Positions 54,208 through 62,802 are shown, counted from the first letter of the stretch. The stretch is DNA of 64,000 nucleotides from Bradyrhizobium centrolobii (GCF_001641635.1 NZ_LUUB01000092.1:92219-156218), one strand, 5' to 3'. Notes: a model not told the origin generated them from the letters alone. A program made the numbers and translations.

Positions 54208-54222
54208 GCCGAATCTGCATAG
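54208..54222 (+). promoter_or_regulatory. GCATAG motif copy 4
   Basis: GCCGAATCTGCATAG, 141 bp before the small protein gene at 54363. Confidence 0.65.
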
Positions 54223-54362
54223 CGCGCGCCCCGCTCCCGGGGCAGAGTTGGCTGCTCTGGCAGTCAAATGGAGCAGACAATGAACGGGATCAGGAGTTTC
54301 TGTGTCGGCGGCATCCCGCCCCGCGGCTCTCAGTTGCGGTGTGAAATATCGGGAGATCGATA

Positions 54363-54590
54363 ATGCCACACGGAACCAGGACTATCTTGATCACGTCGCT
54401 TTGCTCGCTGATCGCGCTGAACGCACTCGCGCTGGCCATGAATCTGTCGCAACCCTCCAGGGCGGCCGTCCGCGGAATGAGCTACCAGGACCTTCTGCGC
54501 GACCCCGATTTCACGCGAGCAGTCAAGACGATCGCCGAGCAATGCAGCGTCAACGTCGACCTCGCCAAGCTGAAGTGCCAAGGCGGATGA
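54363..54590 (+). CDS. small membrane-associated hypothetical protein
   Basis: 75 residues. Hydrophobic N-terminus (about 7-27, TILITSLCSLIALNALALAM) is a signal or anchor. The rest has two cysteines (CSVNVDLAKLKC) near the C-terminus. GGGAG lies eight bases before ATG, and a GCATAG motif precedes the gene. Function unknown. Confidence 0.6.
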   Translation: MPHGTRTILITSLCSLIALNALALAMNLSQPSRAAVRGMSYQDLLRDPDFTRAVKTIAEQCSVNVDLAKLKCQGG

Positions 54591-54925
54591 TCCCCAGCGA
54601 GGCGGCCCTACTGCTCGAATGGAAACAGTCATTTCCAATGACCACGTTCCATCGGTATTGCCGCCTCCCAAATCACAGCTCGGAATTTCCGATTCTGCAT
54701 AGTCAGCCCTACGAAACGGGAATTTACTTGGCCTGATCCATCGGCAGGCGACGCCGCCCGCCGCGGCACATCGCTGACCAGAGAAGCGCATTCATTTCCG
54801 CGGATGTGACGAATACCCGCTTGGTCTCGGTCTGAATTTGGCGTTGCATCTGGGTTTGTCGAAGCCTGGAGCGAACTCGCTGGACGCTTCCAACCCGTGT
54901 TGCAGTAGCAACATAAGGAGCCCCC
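54591..54925. other. intergenic stretch with GCATAG motif
   Basis: 335 bases. Only the GCATAG copy at 54688 and the ribosome site AAGGAG at 54916 are recognised. Confidence 0.45.
54688..54702 (+). promoter_or_regulatory. GCATAG motif copy 5
   Basis: TCCGATTCTGCATAG, 224 bp before the ATG at 54926. Confidence 0.6.
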
Positions 54926-55306
54926 ATGATCTCCGCATTCTTCTCAATAGCGCTGGCAAGCCAACTCGGAAGTCCAGTGGTGATACCTGTCGGAGACCGT
55001 GTACCGATTTTCGACGTCGAGCGGTCCTGCAAGGAAACGGCGGCCACGGACAAGGCCATGGACCTCACTCTTCCTCAATCTGTCGCGAATTGCCTGCACG
55101 ACGAGAATGCCGCACGGGAGCAGATTGCTGCTGTCTGGTCGAACTATTCCGCTTCCATTCGCGATCGCTGCGAGCGGGAAGCCACCACAATCCCGGACAG
55201 TGCCAGCTACGTTGATATGTTGACATGCATGCAGATGACCGATCCGTCGACAATAACACCAACGCCGGTCTTGAAGGGTGCCAGCAAGGCTCGAAACAAG
55301 AACTAG
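54926..55306 (+). CDS. hypothetical exported small protein
   Basis: 126 residues. A weak N-terminal hydrophobic segment (ISAFFSIALAS) suggests export. Four cysteines (CKET, NCLHD, RCERE, TCMQM) could make two disulfides. AAGGAG lies six bases before ATG, and a GCATAG motif lies upstream. No family recognised. Confidence 0.65.
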   Translation: MISAFFSIALASQLGSPVVIPVGDRVPIFDVERSCKETAATDKAMDLTLPQSVANCLHDENAAREQIAAVWSNYSASIRDRCEREATTIPDSASYVDMLTCMQMTDPSTITPTPVLKGASKARNKN

Positions 55307-55375
55307 CGCCAACTCTCGCACAGGTTGGCCATCTAGTGCCGTAGCCTATCCGAGCGTGGTCTGTCTTGCCGAGGC

Positions 55376-55552
55376 CTAGTCGAGGATCGCCTGCTTCGCG
55401 GCACCGTCGTTCCACGAAGGCAATAGGCCGCCCGATGGGGTCGTCTGCGCCAGCGCCGGGACCATCCGCAGCGGTCCGGACAGCGCGGGCAACAGCGAGA
55501 GAGCCGAAAGTAGCACGCGACGGTTGGTGTGATACTGCAACCAAGAATCCAC
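55376..55552 (-). pseudogene. truncated HAD-family phosphatase, N-terminal fragment
   Basis: 58 residues from a GTG with GGGAGG five bases before it. The sequence runs through a signal-like region to LPSWNDGAAKQAILD and stops with TAG. WNDGAAKQAI is the normal opening of the secreted HAD phosphatase family whose DxDGTLW active site should follow within 30 residues; that part is absent. Preceded by a GCATAG motif 61 bp upstream. Confidence 0.7.
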
Positions 55553-55612
55553 GATCGCCTCCCAATTGCTGGATACGGATTGCCGAAAGCCGACCGAAGC
55601 GTCCCGGACAGG

Positions 55613-55626
55613 CTATGCAACTCCGG
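55613..55626 (-). promoter_or_regulatory. GCATAG motif copy 6, upstream of HAD relic
   Basis: Minus strand CCGGAGTTGCATAG, 61 bp before the GTG of the truncated gene. Confidence 0.55.
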
Positions 55627-55645
55627 ATGAATTCTTTGCATCAAG

Positions 55646-55720
55646 TCAGCACGGGCGAAACATCGCCTGCAGCTGCTTGCCTCGGAGGAAGATTGTTCGC
55701 GGAGTCAACCCGCCGTGCTC
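55646..55720 (-). pseudogene. C-terminal fragment of a second ClpP-fold periplasmic protein
   Basis: Encodes HGGLTPRTIFLRGKQLQAMF and RPC then stop, almost the same as the end of the gene at 57920 (HGGLTPRTIFLQGKQ, QAMYRSC). The upstream remainder is missing. DNA identity with 57907-57988 is high, showing a duplication. Confidence 0.75.
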
Positions 55721-55904
55721 GCAACGATCACACTCGCCTCAAGAGTCGGCCAAATGCCAGGCCAAGTTGATGTCCCGTTCGCAACGCTGACCATGCGGAG
55801 GCGCAATTCCCGAAATCGAGGCAGAAAGCGGTCCGTCCCGGCCAGTTCGCTGCGAGTCGCGGGCGCTCTCTGGAGAGCGCCCGTGCGTTGAAGGATCGGG
55901 CCGA

Positions 55905-57587
55905 CTACTGGCCCTGATGTGCCTTGATCTTCTCCTCAACTTCTCTTTTTACGGCTTCAAGGTTGAAACTCGCTGGCGCCTGCATCGGAGGGTACTCGAT
56001 GGCCGTTTGCGCCAATCTGGCGACCTCCTGCTGCACAATCACGAACCGCCAAAATTCGCGGCCCATGAAATCATTCATGTAGCCGCCGCCGGCATTATTG
56101 AGGCTTTCGCCGCGGGTTATCGGCGTCCGCTCAAACGGGTCCTGGCGGATATTGATGACGGTCGGCATATCGGTCGTGTCCTTCTCGCCTGGCCACCCGT
56201 AGGGCTGCTGGAAGAACTGGAACTTGAAGTCATCGTGGCGAAGCGCGCCGAGATGCGGGCCGGCAAAATAGAAGATCTCATGGCGAGCGGAGGGGCCCTT
56301 GCCCGTCAGAAGATCCATTTGATTGTAGCCGTCGAGGTGGTTCTTGTAGGTGCGGCCTTCCAGCGTCACGCCCTTGAGAAGCTGGTCGGTAACGTTCGGG
56401 TTTCCTGCCGCAGCGGTCAGTGTCGGGAACCAATCGAGCCCTGAGAAGATTCCATTTTCGACCGAACCCGGCTTGATGCGGCCCGGCCAGCGAATGATAG
56501 CGGGCACGCGGAAGCCGCCTTCATAGCTAGTCCCTTTGGTGGCCTTGAACGGGGTCATGCCGCCATCCGGCCAGGTGAATACCTCGGCGCCATTGTCCGT
56601 CGTGAAGATGACGATGGTGTTGTTGGTTTCACCGATGTCGTCGATATGCTTGAGCAGAGCGCCGACGCTGTCGTCCATCTGGGCCATGCCGGCTTCCTCG
56701 AGCCCGTAGTTCGTCTCGTTGTTCTGCATCGCGCTGTATTTCTTCGACAGGAACGTCCAGACGTGCATGCGCGTCGTGTTGTGCCAGACGAAGAAAGGTT
56801 TTCCGTCGCGCTTGGCCTTGTCCATGAAGTCGCTGGAAGCTTTCACCAACAACTCGTCGAAGGTGGTCATGTCGTACTTCGGCTTCAGGAACGGCAGATC
56901 GTGCATATTCGGCACGTTCGTCATATCCGGAAACGGCGGCAGCGGCCCCTCATCGACGATCCTTTGCTTGCCGATCTTGCCCCAGCGCGGCATCTCGGTG
57001 GGGTCGTCCTTGTCCGTCGCATAGCTGTGGATCAGGCTGCGCGGGCCGTACTTGTTGTAGTAGTCCTGGTTGGCTGGGAACGAGTACCAGTAGGGGTCAG
57101 ACATCGCGTCGAGGTGATACAGGTACCCGAAGAACTCGTCGAAGCCGTGCACCGTCGGCAGATATTTATTGAGATCGCCGAGGTGGTTCTTGCCGAACTG
57201 TCCGGTGGCGTAGCCGAGTGACTTGAGCACGGTTGCGAGTGTGACGGCTTGGTCCGGTATGCCGACGTCGGCACCTGCCTGACCGACGGTCGTTAGCCCC
57301 GTGCGGATCGGCAACTCGCCGGTGATGAAGTTGGCGCGCCCCGCCGTGCAGCTCGCTTCGGCGTAGTAGTCGGTGAACATCATGCCTTCGGACGCCAGCT
57401 TGTCGAGATTGGGCGTCTTGCCCGACATCATTCCGCGGTGGTAAGCGCCGATGTTGAACCAGCCAACATCGTCACCCATGATCACAAGGATGTTTGGTTT
57501 CCGCTCCTGCTGGGCGAAGGCAGGAATGCTCGCCATTGTCGTGACGCTAAACAACACGACAATGGCGCCCCAGATTGCTCTGAACAT
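55905..57587 (-). CDS. secreted arylsulfatase 2 (CTAGR type)
   Basis: 560 residues, signal peptide (cleavage near PAFAQ). Calcium-site IMGDDVGWFNIGAYHRG, active-site SCTAGRANFITGELPIRTG (CxAxR form of the sulfatase motif), and FGKNHLGD. TTDNGAEVFTWPDGG also matches family metal ligands. It differs from sulfatase 1 but is a close relative of sulfatase 3 in this opening. Leader hairpin at 57613 and GCATAG motif at 57750. Start MFRAIW chosen for its signal peptide and match to the paralogs. Confidence 0.93.
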   Translation of the reverse strand: MFRAIWGAIVVLFSVTTMASIPAFAQQERKPNILVIMGDDVGWFNIGAYHRGMMSGKTPNLDKLASEGMMFTDYYAEASCTAGRANFITGELPIRTGLTTVGQAGADVGIPDQAVTLATVLKSLGYATGQFGKNHLGDLNKYLPTVHGFDEFFGYLYHLDAMSDPYWYSFPANQDYYNKYGPRSLIHSYATDKDDPTEMPRWGKIGKQRIVDEGPLPPFPDMTNVPNMHDLPFLKPKYDMTTFDELLVKASSDFMDKAKRDGKPFFVWHNTTRMHVWTFLSKKYSAMQNNETNYGLEEAGMAQMDDSVGALLKHIDDIGETNNTIVIFTTDNGAEVFTWPDGGMTPFKATKGTSYEGGFRVPAIIRWPGRIKPGSVENGIFSGLDWFPTLTAAAGNPNVTDQLLKGVTLEGRTYKNHLDGYNQMDLLTGKGPSARHEIFYFAGPHLGALRHDDFKFQFFQQPYGWPGEKDTTDMPTVINIRQDPFERTPITRGESLNNAGGGYMNDFMGREFWRFVIVQQEVARLAQTAIEYPPMQAPASFNLEAVKREVEEKIKAHQGQ

Positions 57588-57612
57588 TCTCTTGGTAGCC
57601 TTCCTTGATGTC

Positions 57613-57637
57613 GGCTGCCGAAACCCGGGCCGCAGCC
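57613..57637 (-). promoter_or_regulatory. conserved 5' leader hairpin of sulfatase 2
   Basis: Minus strand GGCTGC-GGCCCGGGTTTC-GGCAGCC, 26 bases before the start codon. Confidence 0.6.
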
Positions 57638-57749
57638 TTCGCCCAACGCCACCCGCCAACCGATTTTGCCTTCCGATGAGTCGACTATCATGCCGGCAAT
57701 CGGCCGGACGCCTCGCATACGGGAAATTGGCCGAAACACCCTGGATGCG

Positions 57750-57764
57750 CTATGCGCTTTCGGC
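57750..57764 (-). promoter_or_regulatory. GCATAG motif copy 7, upstream of sulfatase 2
   Basis: Minus strand GCCGAAAGCGCATAG, 163 bp before the sulfatase 2 start. Confidence 0.65.
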
Positions 57765-57919
57765 AGGATCACGCTTTCGCGCGCAAGCCGGCATGACAGT
57801 AGACTTCGTGCGCTCTTGCTCCAGACCAGTGAGGGGCGACGGCAGGCTAAGAAGATGGCCCTAAATTCAGAACCAAATCCCTGGCTTGCTCAGCGTCGCG
57901 CAGAGACCTCTGCGTCAAG

Positions 57920-58348
57920 TCAGCAGGAGCGATACATCGCCTGCAGCTGCTTGCCTTGGAGGAAGATTGTTCGCGGAGTCAGCCCGCCGTGACGAGCAAT
58001 CCAGTGCCGCACTTGCACGGGATACATCGCAAAGAGCATCCGCGTTGCTTCAGGGCTCGTGATGCTGCGCCCGTGGGCGCCGAACTCCCAGGCAGCGTGG
58101 AAGGCGAGGTTGGCCTTCGAGGTTACGCAAATCTTGTCGCGCGGGATCGCCGCAAGCACGATGGTGCAAGCCGAGGCGCAAAGGCCGTCGATCATCACCC
58201 TTTGGCCGGAAGCACTTAGCTCCTCATAGCTGTCCAAGTAGCTGTCGATCCGTCCTCCCCGGTCATTTGCAATCCGAACCGCTGCCTGGCACGCGCCTAT
58301 GCACGCGAGCATAAGCGCTGCCGCGAGCATTCCGCTCACAAGCTTCAT
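57920..58348 (-). CDS. ClpP-fold periplasmic protein (COG3904-like)
   Basis: 142 residues with signal peptide (cleavage after CQA, residue 22). IDGLCASACTIVLAAIP and NLAFHAAWEF match the Ser and His region of crotonase/ClpP-fold predicted periplasmic proteins. The usual catalytic Asp is not clear, so it may be a protease or a binding protein. A C-terminal copy of this gene survives at 55646. Transcribed towards sulfatase 2, 332 bp away. Confidence 0.75.
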   Translation of the reverse strand: MKLVSGMLAAALMLACIGACQAAVRIANDRGGRIDSYLDSYEELSASGQRVMIDGLCASACTIVLAAIPRDKICVTSKANLAFHAAWEFGAHGRSITSPEATRMLFAMYPVQVRHWIARHGGLTPRTIFLQGKQLQAMYRSC

Positions 58349-58403
58349 GTCTTGCCGCCCCTAGGTGAATATGATGCCTATCAAGCGCTCCGTCAGGCTT
58401 GTT

Positions 58404-58883
58404 TCACCACCAGTAGCCAGAAGGTTGATAGCAGGCGTTCACCCAGGCGAAGCCGTCCCAGAACACGCACTGGTCATAGCCGTAGTCCCAGGTGCTGGCG
58501 GCGACACCAGCGGCGACGCCGGCCGCAACCGGCCAGCCCCATCCCCATCCGCCCCAGCCACCGCGCCAGCCGGGCCGCCCAGCCCAGCCTCCGCCCCAGC
58601 CTGGGCGCCATCCACCGCGCCATGCACCGCCCCAGCCGGGGCGCGCGACCAGACCGCCGCCGCGAAAGCCACCAACTGCCATGGCGCGGCTTCCCGCGAA
58701 TCCGGCGCCTCTAAAACCGCCCCCGAATCCTCCTCTCGCAAAGCCTCCGCCATGGAAACCGCCGCCGCCATGGAATTCGCCGCCGCCGAAGCCTCCTCTC
58801 GCTGCGGCAGTATCTGGAGTCAGCGCCAGCACTGATGCGGCGATCGCAAGGCCACCTAAGATCATCAATCTCTTGTCGCGCAT
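58404..58883 (-). CDS. Gly-rich secreted protein with GGFHGG/GGF repeats (1)
   Basis: 159 residues. Signal peptide ends at TAAARGG, about residue 29. About 30-60 is Gly/Phe repeats (GGGFHGG, GGFARGG, GGFRGAG); about 75-110 is Trp/Gly/Arg-rich (WRGGWRPGW). The C-terminus has WDYGYDQCVFWDGFAWVNACYQPSG, whose two cysteines may pair. GGAGG lies six bases before ATG. Probably exported and unstructured in the repeat part. Function unknown; one of three such proteins beside the sulfatases. Confidence 0.8.
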   Translation of the reverse strand: MRDKRLMILGGLAIAASVLALTPDTAAARGGFGGGEFHGGGGFHGGGFARGGFGGGFRGAGFAGSRAMAVGGFRGGGLVARPGWGGAWRGGWRPGWGGGWAGRPGWRGGWGGWGWGWPVAAGVAAGVAASTWDYGYDQCVFWDGFAWVNACYQPSGYWW

Positions 58884-58994
58884 TGCATGCCTCCTGTTCA
58901 TTCAGTCTTCCAAATCGGACTCGGATCCGGCTCCGCCGATCGGCGGGCTCTGTTGGCGCCGTTGTCCAGCAGAGCCCGCACCTTTGGCGTTGCC

Positions 58995-59777
58995 TCAGTA
59001 ACAAGGCGGGTAGGGGTAATAGCCGCAATACGGATTGGCGGCTGCAGCGCCTGCTGCCGCTGCACCCAGCGCGGCCCCACCAACCGCAGCGGCTGCATAT
59101 GGAGCCCCGCGATACCAGGCGCCGCGCGCGACGTAGGGATGGTAGCCGACGCCGACAGCGCCGACGCGACCGACACCGACGGCCCCGACTCGTCCGACGT
59201 CGCCGGCATGGAAGCCGCCAGCACGGAAGCCACCGGCGTGGAAGCCGCCCGCGTGGAAGCCACCGAAGCCGAAGCGGTCGATGAAGAGTGCCGCCGGCCC
59301 GTCACCGCCCGTGAGCTCGCCTTCGAGCACGTCAACGTCGAAGGTCAGCTTGTCGCCGTCGAGCTTGGCCGTCTTCAGCGTGACGACGGCATCGCGGATT
59401 TTCGACCCGTCCGTGTTGAACACGGAGATGGTGCCGTTCGGCGGATCCTTGGTGAAGCTCTCATCGCTTTCATTGTTCGGAGCCCATTCCTCCAAGAGGT
59501 GCGTCGTCAGCGCATGCCCTGCCGCCCGTACCGGGCGGTCCGCAAACACGATCGAGTTGGGCGCAACGCCGGTGAGGGTCAGCTTCCCGCCCTGCAGGCT
59601 GGCGCCGCGGGCGTTCATGACGATCAACGACGGCACGATTTCCGGGCTGGCTTGGCCGATCGTCTTCTGCAGCGGCAGGTGCTGCTGCGGCGAAGGCGTG
59701 GTCTGGGCCAGCGCCGGTGCTGCTCCGCAGAGCAGGAGAGCGATGATCATGCAGCCAGTTCGTTTCTTCATGGTCAT
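58995..59777 (-). CDS. secreted protein with conserved domain plus GGFHAG repeats (2)
   Basis: 260 residues. Signal peptide (CMIIALLLCGAAPALA) ends near residue 24. A globular part (about 25-168) contains VFADRPVRAAGHALTTHLLEEW and FTKDPPNGTISVFN; it resembles a widespread secreted domain I cannot name. A repeat tract GGFHAGGFHAGGFRAGGFHAG (about 172-192, four units) follows, then VG-rich and Ala-rich segments and PYCGYYPYPPCY. AAGGAG six bases before ATG fixes the start. Confidence 0.85.
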   Translation of the reverse strand: MTMKKRTGCMIIALLLCGAAPALAQTTPSPQQHLPLQKTIGQASPEIVPSLIVMNARGASLQGGKLTLTGVAPNSIVFADRPVRAAGHALTTHLLEEWAPNNESDESFTKDPPNGTISVFNTDGSKIRDAVVTLKTAKLDGDKLTFDVDVLEGELTGGDGPAALFIDRFGFGGFHAGGFHAGGFRAGGFHAGDVGRVGAVGVGRVGAVGVGYHPYVARGAWYRGAPYAAAAVGGAALGAAAAGAAAANPYCGYYPYPPCY

Positions 59778-59932
59778 GAGCAACTCCTTGGCTTTCGCTG
59801 CCCAAGCGCATGGGGCAGGTTGATGGCCTTTCGAACGGAATGCACGGGACGCGCGTTCATCGCTTCACCTGTCGTGCGCGGACGCCCCCGTGGGGGGCGC
59901 CCGCCTGATCACATCACGCCCGCTTTGCGCCG

Positions 59933-61648
59933 TTAGTCGCTCGCGGCCTTGGCATTGGCCTTCTTGACCTCCTCTATGACCCCGCTGAGGTTGTAGCTTT
60001 CAGGCGCCTGCAGCGGAGGGAACTTTTCGTAGGTCAGCAGGTGCGCCAACCAAAGCTGCTGGCCGATCGGCAATAGGTTCCAGTCGTACAGGAAGGCGGT
60101 CGTCGGGCCACCGAGCGCTCCTCCGATGCTCAGGGCCGTCTTCTGGTCGATGCCGACCGCCTGCTCGAACGGATCACGCTTGATGTTCTGTACCAAGGTG
60201 AAGTGGAACGGGACGAGCGGCATGATCCAGCCGGCTGGCCCGGGCTGCGACATCGTGTAGTACATCTTCCAGTTCTTGTAGCGCACAGCAGACGGCGTCG
60301 CGCCCGAGAAATAGAAGAAGTGGTCGCGCGCCGACTTCTCGGACTTGCCTTCGAGGTACTCGCGCTGGTCGAAGCCATCGAGGGTCGTCTTGACGATGCC
60401 GGGATACTGGCCGGCCTCGATCTGCTTTTTGAGTCCATCGCCCGTCGGCCCGCCTGCGATATCGACGAGCGTGGGCACCCAGTCCAGCGCCGCGAACAGC
60501 TGGTTCTTGACCGTGCCCGGCTTGATGTGTCCTGGCCAACGGATCACCATCGGCGCGCGGTAGCCGCCTTCCCAGGCCTCGCCCTTCTGGCCCTTGAACG
60601 GCGTAACGCCGCCGTCCGGGAAGGTGATCGCCTCGGCGCCGTTGTCGGTGGTGAACACGACGATGGTATTGTCGGTCTGCCCCATGTCGTCGAGCTTCTT
60701 GAGAACGAGGCCGATATTGTCGTCGAGCTGCTTCATGCCGGCTTCCTGGATGCCCCAGTCCTTGCCGCCCGGCTCGCCCATCATGGCCTCGTATTTCGGC
60801 GGCAGCACGGTTGTGACGTGCATGCGCGCCGGGTTGTACCAGACGAAGAAGGGCTTGTTGGTCTTCTTCGGGTCGTTGCGGTCGAGGAAGTCGATAACCT
60901 TCGTCGAGATTTCCTCGTCCACCGTCTTCGAGCGTTCCAGCGTCAGCGGCCCCTCGTCACTGCACGTCTGGTTCTTGCTCGTGCCGTCGGAGGACTTGCA
61001 TGACAACATATTGCGCGGGGGCGTCAGACAGATCGTGGTCTTGGCGTCGACCGCGCCAGGTACTTCCGGCACGCCCGGGATTGGCGTGTTCTTGCACGGC
61101 GGCGCAACAGTCTGCTGCAGCGGAGTCTTGTTGATGTCGGGAAAGCTCACACCCTGCATCGCGTCGAGGTGATAGAGATAGCCCCAGTATTCCTGGAAGC
61201 CGTGGGCCGTCGGCAGGGCATCGGTGTGGTCGCCGAGATGGTTCTTTCCGAACTCACCCGTGTTGTAGCCGAGATCGAGCAGGAACTGAGCAAGCGCCGG
61301 CGTGCCGGGCCGCAGGTAAGATGGGCTACCGGGTAGCTGCGGCGGGATCATGCCCGTGCGCAGCGGATACATGCCGGTGAAGAAGGCATTGCGCCCGGAG
61401 GTGCAACTCTGCATCGCCACGTAGTCCACGAACATCGCGCCTTCATTGCCGATGCGATCGATGTTCGGCGTTTCGCCGACCATCAGCCCGCGGTGATAGA
61501 TGCTTGGCTGCATCCATCCGATATCGTCGCCCATGATGAAGAGGATGTTGGGTTTCTGTCCCTGCTGGGCGGAGGCAGGAATGCTCGCCATTGTCGTGGC
61601 CGTACACGCCACGACAACAGCGCCCCAGATTGTTCTGAACAGGCTCAT
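59933..61648 (-). CDS. secreted arylsulfatase 3 (CTSGR variant)
   Basis: 571 residues, signal peptide (cleavage near PASAQ). IMGDDIGWMQPSIYHRGL resembles sulfatase 2. The active-site motif is SCTSGRNAFFTGMYPLRTG, with Ser at the position that is normally Pro or Ala (C-x-P/A-x-R), so formylglycine formation may differ. An insertion of about 50 residues with three cysteines (PPCKNTPIP, TTICLTPP, LSCKSS, NQTCSD) is unique to this copy. It has the leader hairpin at 61669 and GCATAG motif at 61798. Confidence 0.92.
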   Translation of the reverse strand: MSLFRTIWGAVVVACTATTMASIPASAQQGQKPNILFIMGDDIGWMQPSIYHRGLMVGETPNIDRIGNEGAMFVDYVAMQSCTSGRNAFFTGMYPLRTGMIPPQLPGSPSYLRPGTPALAQFLLDLGYNTGEFGKNHLGDHTDALPTAHGFQEYWGYLYHLDAMQGVSFPDINKTPLQQTVAPPCKNTPIPGVPEVPGAVDAKTTICLTPPRNMLSCKSSDGTSKNQTCSDEGPLTLERSKTVDEEISTKVIDFLDRNDPKKTNKPFFVWYNPARMHVTTVLPPKYEAMMGEPGGKDWGIQEAGMKQLDDNIGLVLKKLDDMGQTDNTIVVFTTDNGAEAITFPDGGVTPFKGQKGEAWEGGYRAPMVIRWPGHIKPGTVKNQLFAALDWVPTLVDIAGGPTGDGLKKQIEAGQYPGIVKTTLDGFDQREYLEGKSEKSARDHFFYFSGATPSAVRYKNWKMYYTMSQPGPAGWIMPLVPFHFTLVQNIKRDPFEQAVGIDQKTALSIGGALGGPTTAFLYDWNLLPIGQQLWLAHLLTYEKFPPLQAPESYNLSGVIEEVKKANAKAASD

Positions 61649-61668
61649 GGTTGCCTTTCCTCGATGTC

Positions 61669-61692
61669 GGCTGCCGAAGTCGGGCCGCAGCC
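61669..61692 (-). promoter_or_regulatory. conserved 5' leader hairpin of sulfatase 3
   Basis: Minus strand GGCTGC-GGCCCGACTTC-GGCAGCC, 21 bases before the start codon. Confidence 0.6.
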
Positions 61693-61797
61693 TTCGCCCC
61701 CACTCCACCCACTGACGGTCTTTGCCGATCCATGCAGGATCATACGGGCGGTCAGTCGCCATGCGGGCAGGAATTTGGCTGAAGGGCCCGCGATGCG

Positions 61798-61812
61798 CTA
61801 TGCGATTCCGGC
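61798..61812 (-). promoter_or_regulatory. GCATAG motif copy 8, upstream of sulfatase 3
   Basis: Minus strand GCCGGAATCGCATAG, 150 bp before the sulfatase 3 start. Confidence 0.65.
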
Positions 61813-61870
61813 GAGCGCTGTGTGGCGTCTCAGACGCGCAGTCTTCGAAAAATACTTGCCGACCGGACGT

Positions 61871-61885
61871 GTCGATTTCGCATAG
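61871..61885 (+). promoter_or_regulatory. GCATAG motif copy 9, no gene in front
   Basis: GTCGATTTCGCATAG, plus orientation. The next gene on the plus strand is over 1 kb away, so this copy may be a relic or pair with copy 8, 59 bp away. Confidence 0.5.
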
Positions 61886-62088
61886 CCAGGCTCTGATGTC
61901 CTGCATGCTGGTCTTTTCCGGCGAGGATACCATCCCTTGGCGATGACCAAGATGATCTCGCCTATTTTAGATTCGGTATCAAACGTGCCCACAATGCGTT
62001 ACTCCGGCGCAAACGACCGAAGATGACGGATGCTGCGGCGGTAACTCCCGATGGTACGTGCCGCCGTCCGAAGCGCACTGTGCGCGCG

Positions 62089-62457
62089 TTATGGGCAGAC
62101 CCAGGCGCCGTAGGCGTTACGGTAACAGCCGTTGCCGTACCCATAGGACCCGTAATAGCCGGCCGCTGCCGCACCCACCGCCGCCGCCCCCGCCGCCGCG
62201 CCAACCGCCGCTCCACGATAGGGATATCCTCCGCGCCAGGCGACGCCACGATAAGCCGCCCCGCGATAGGCGCCGCCGCGATAAGCCACGCCACGTCCCG
62301 CTACAGTGCCCCCTCGGAAATGTGCCGCGCCGCCATGAAAGCCTCCAGCATGGAAACCGCCACCGCGGAAACCACCACGGGCGAGCGCGTCGTCGGGGAC
62401 TAGGGTTGCGCCTACAAGGACGGTGGCTGCAAAGCCAATCAAAGCCATACGCAACAT
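62089..62457 (-). CDS. Gly-rich secreted protein (3)
   Basis: 122 residues. Signal peptide ends at DDALARGG, about residue 27. Then GGFHAGGFHGG and Tyr/Arg/Gly repeats (AYRGGAYRGAAYRG), an Ala/Gly-rich stretch and a C-terminal NGCYRNAYGAWVCP with two cysteines. GGAG precedes ATG. Transcribed towards sulfatase 3, with a GCATAG motif 241 bp upstream. Function unknown. Confidence 0.8.
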   Translation of the reverse strand: MLRMALIGFAATVLVGATLVPDDALARGGFRGGGFHAGGFHGGAAHFRGGTVAGRGVAYRGGAYRGAAYRGVAWRGGYPYRGAAVGAAAGAAAVGAAAAGYYGSYGYGNGCYRNAYGAWVCP

Positions 62458-62697
62458 TGGTCATTCTCCTTCCCTAAAACTGCGTGCTTGGAATAGCGGT
62501 CCTGTACATGCTCATGGGTTTCCGCCGCGCCTCGGAGCTTGGCCAATCACGCCGACCTGGAATGGCGGACCGCACAGCCGGCCTTGCTCCCCCCTTCAAT
62601 TTGCATGTCGATTCCCACTCCTTTGGTTTCCTCCTTTGGTTTCGCGCGAGGAAGCAGAACCGTAGTCCGACATTGTCGGCGGCAGCAGCGTAGCTGG

Positions 62698-62712
62698 CTA
62701 TGCGTTTCCGGC
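62698..62712 (-). promoter_or_regulatory. GCATAG motif copy 10, upstream of Gly-rich protein 3
   Basis: Minus strand GCCGGAAACGCATAG, 241 bp before ATG at 62457. Confidence 0.6.
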
Positions 62713-62802
62713 AGAATTCGCGGATGCTCCGTTCGACGAACCTCTGCTCAACGGCTCGGCGGCTTCCTCATGAATCCGCCCCCTTGCTGCGGTCTCCGCG
62801 GT

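Larger units (their letters stand above)
55553..55904. other. interval holding a gene fragment and a GCATAG motif
   Basis: Contains motif copy 6 and the fragment described at 55646. The rest, about 55721-55904, shows no gene. Confidence 0.5.
57588..57919. other. control interval upstream of sulfatase 2
   Basis: 330 bases with the leader hairpin and GCATAG copy 7; no gene. Confidence 0.5.
61649..62088. other. control interval upstream of sulfatase 3
   Basis: 440 bases with the leader hairpin and two GCATAG motifs of opposite orientation; no gene seen. Confidence 0.5.
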
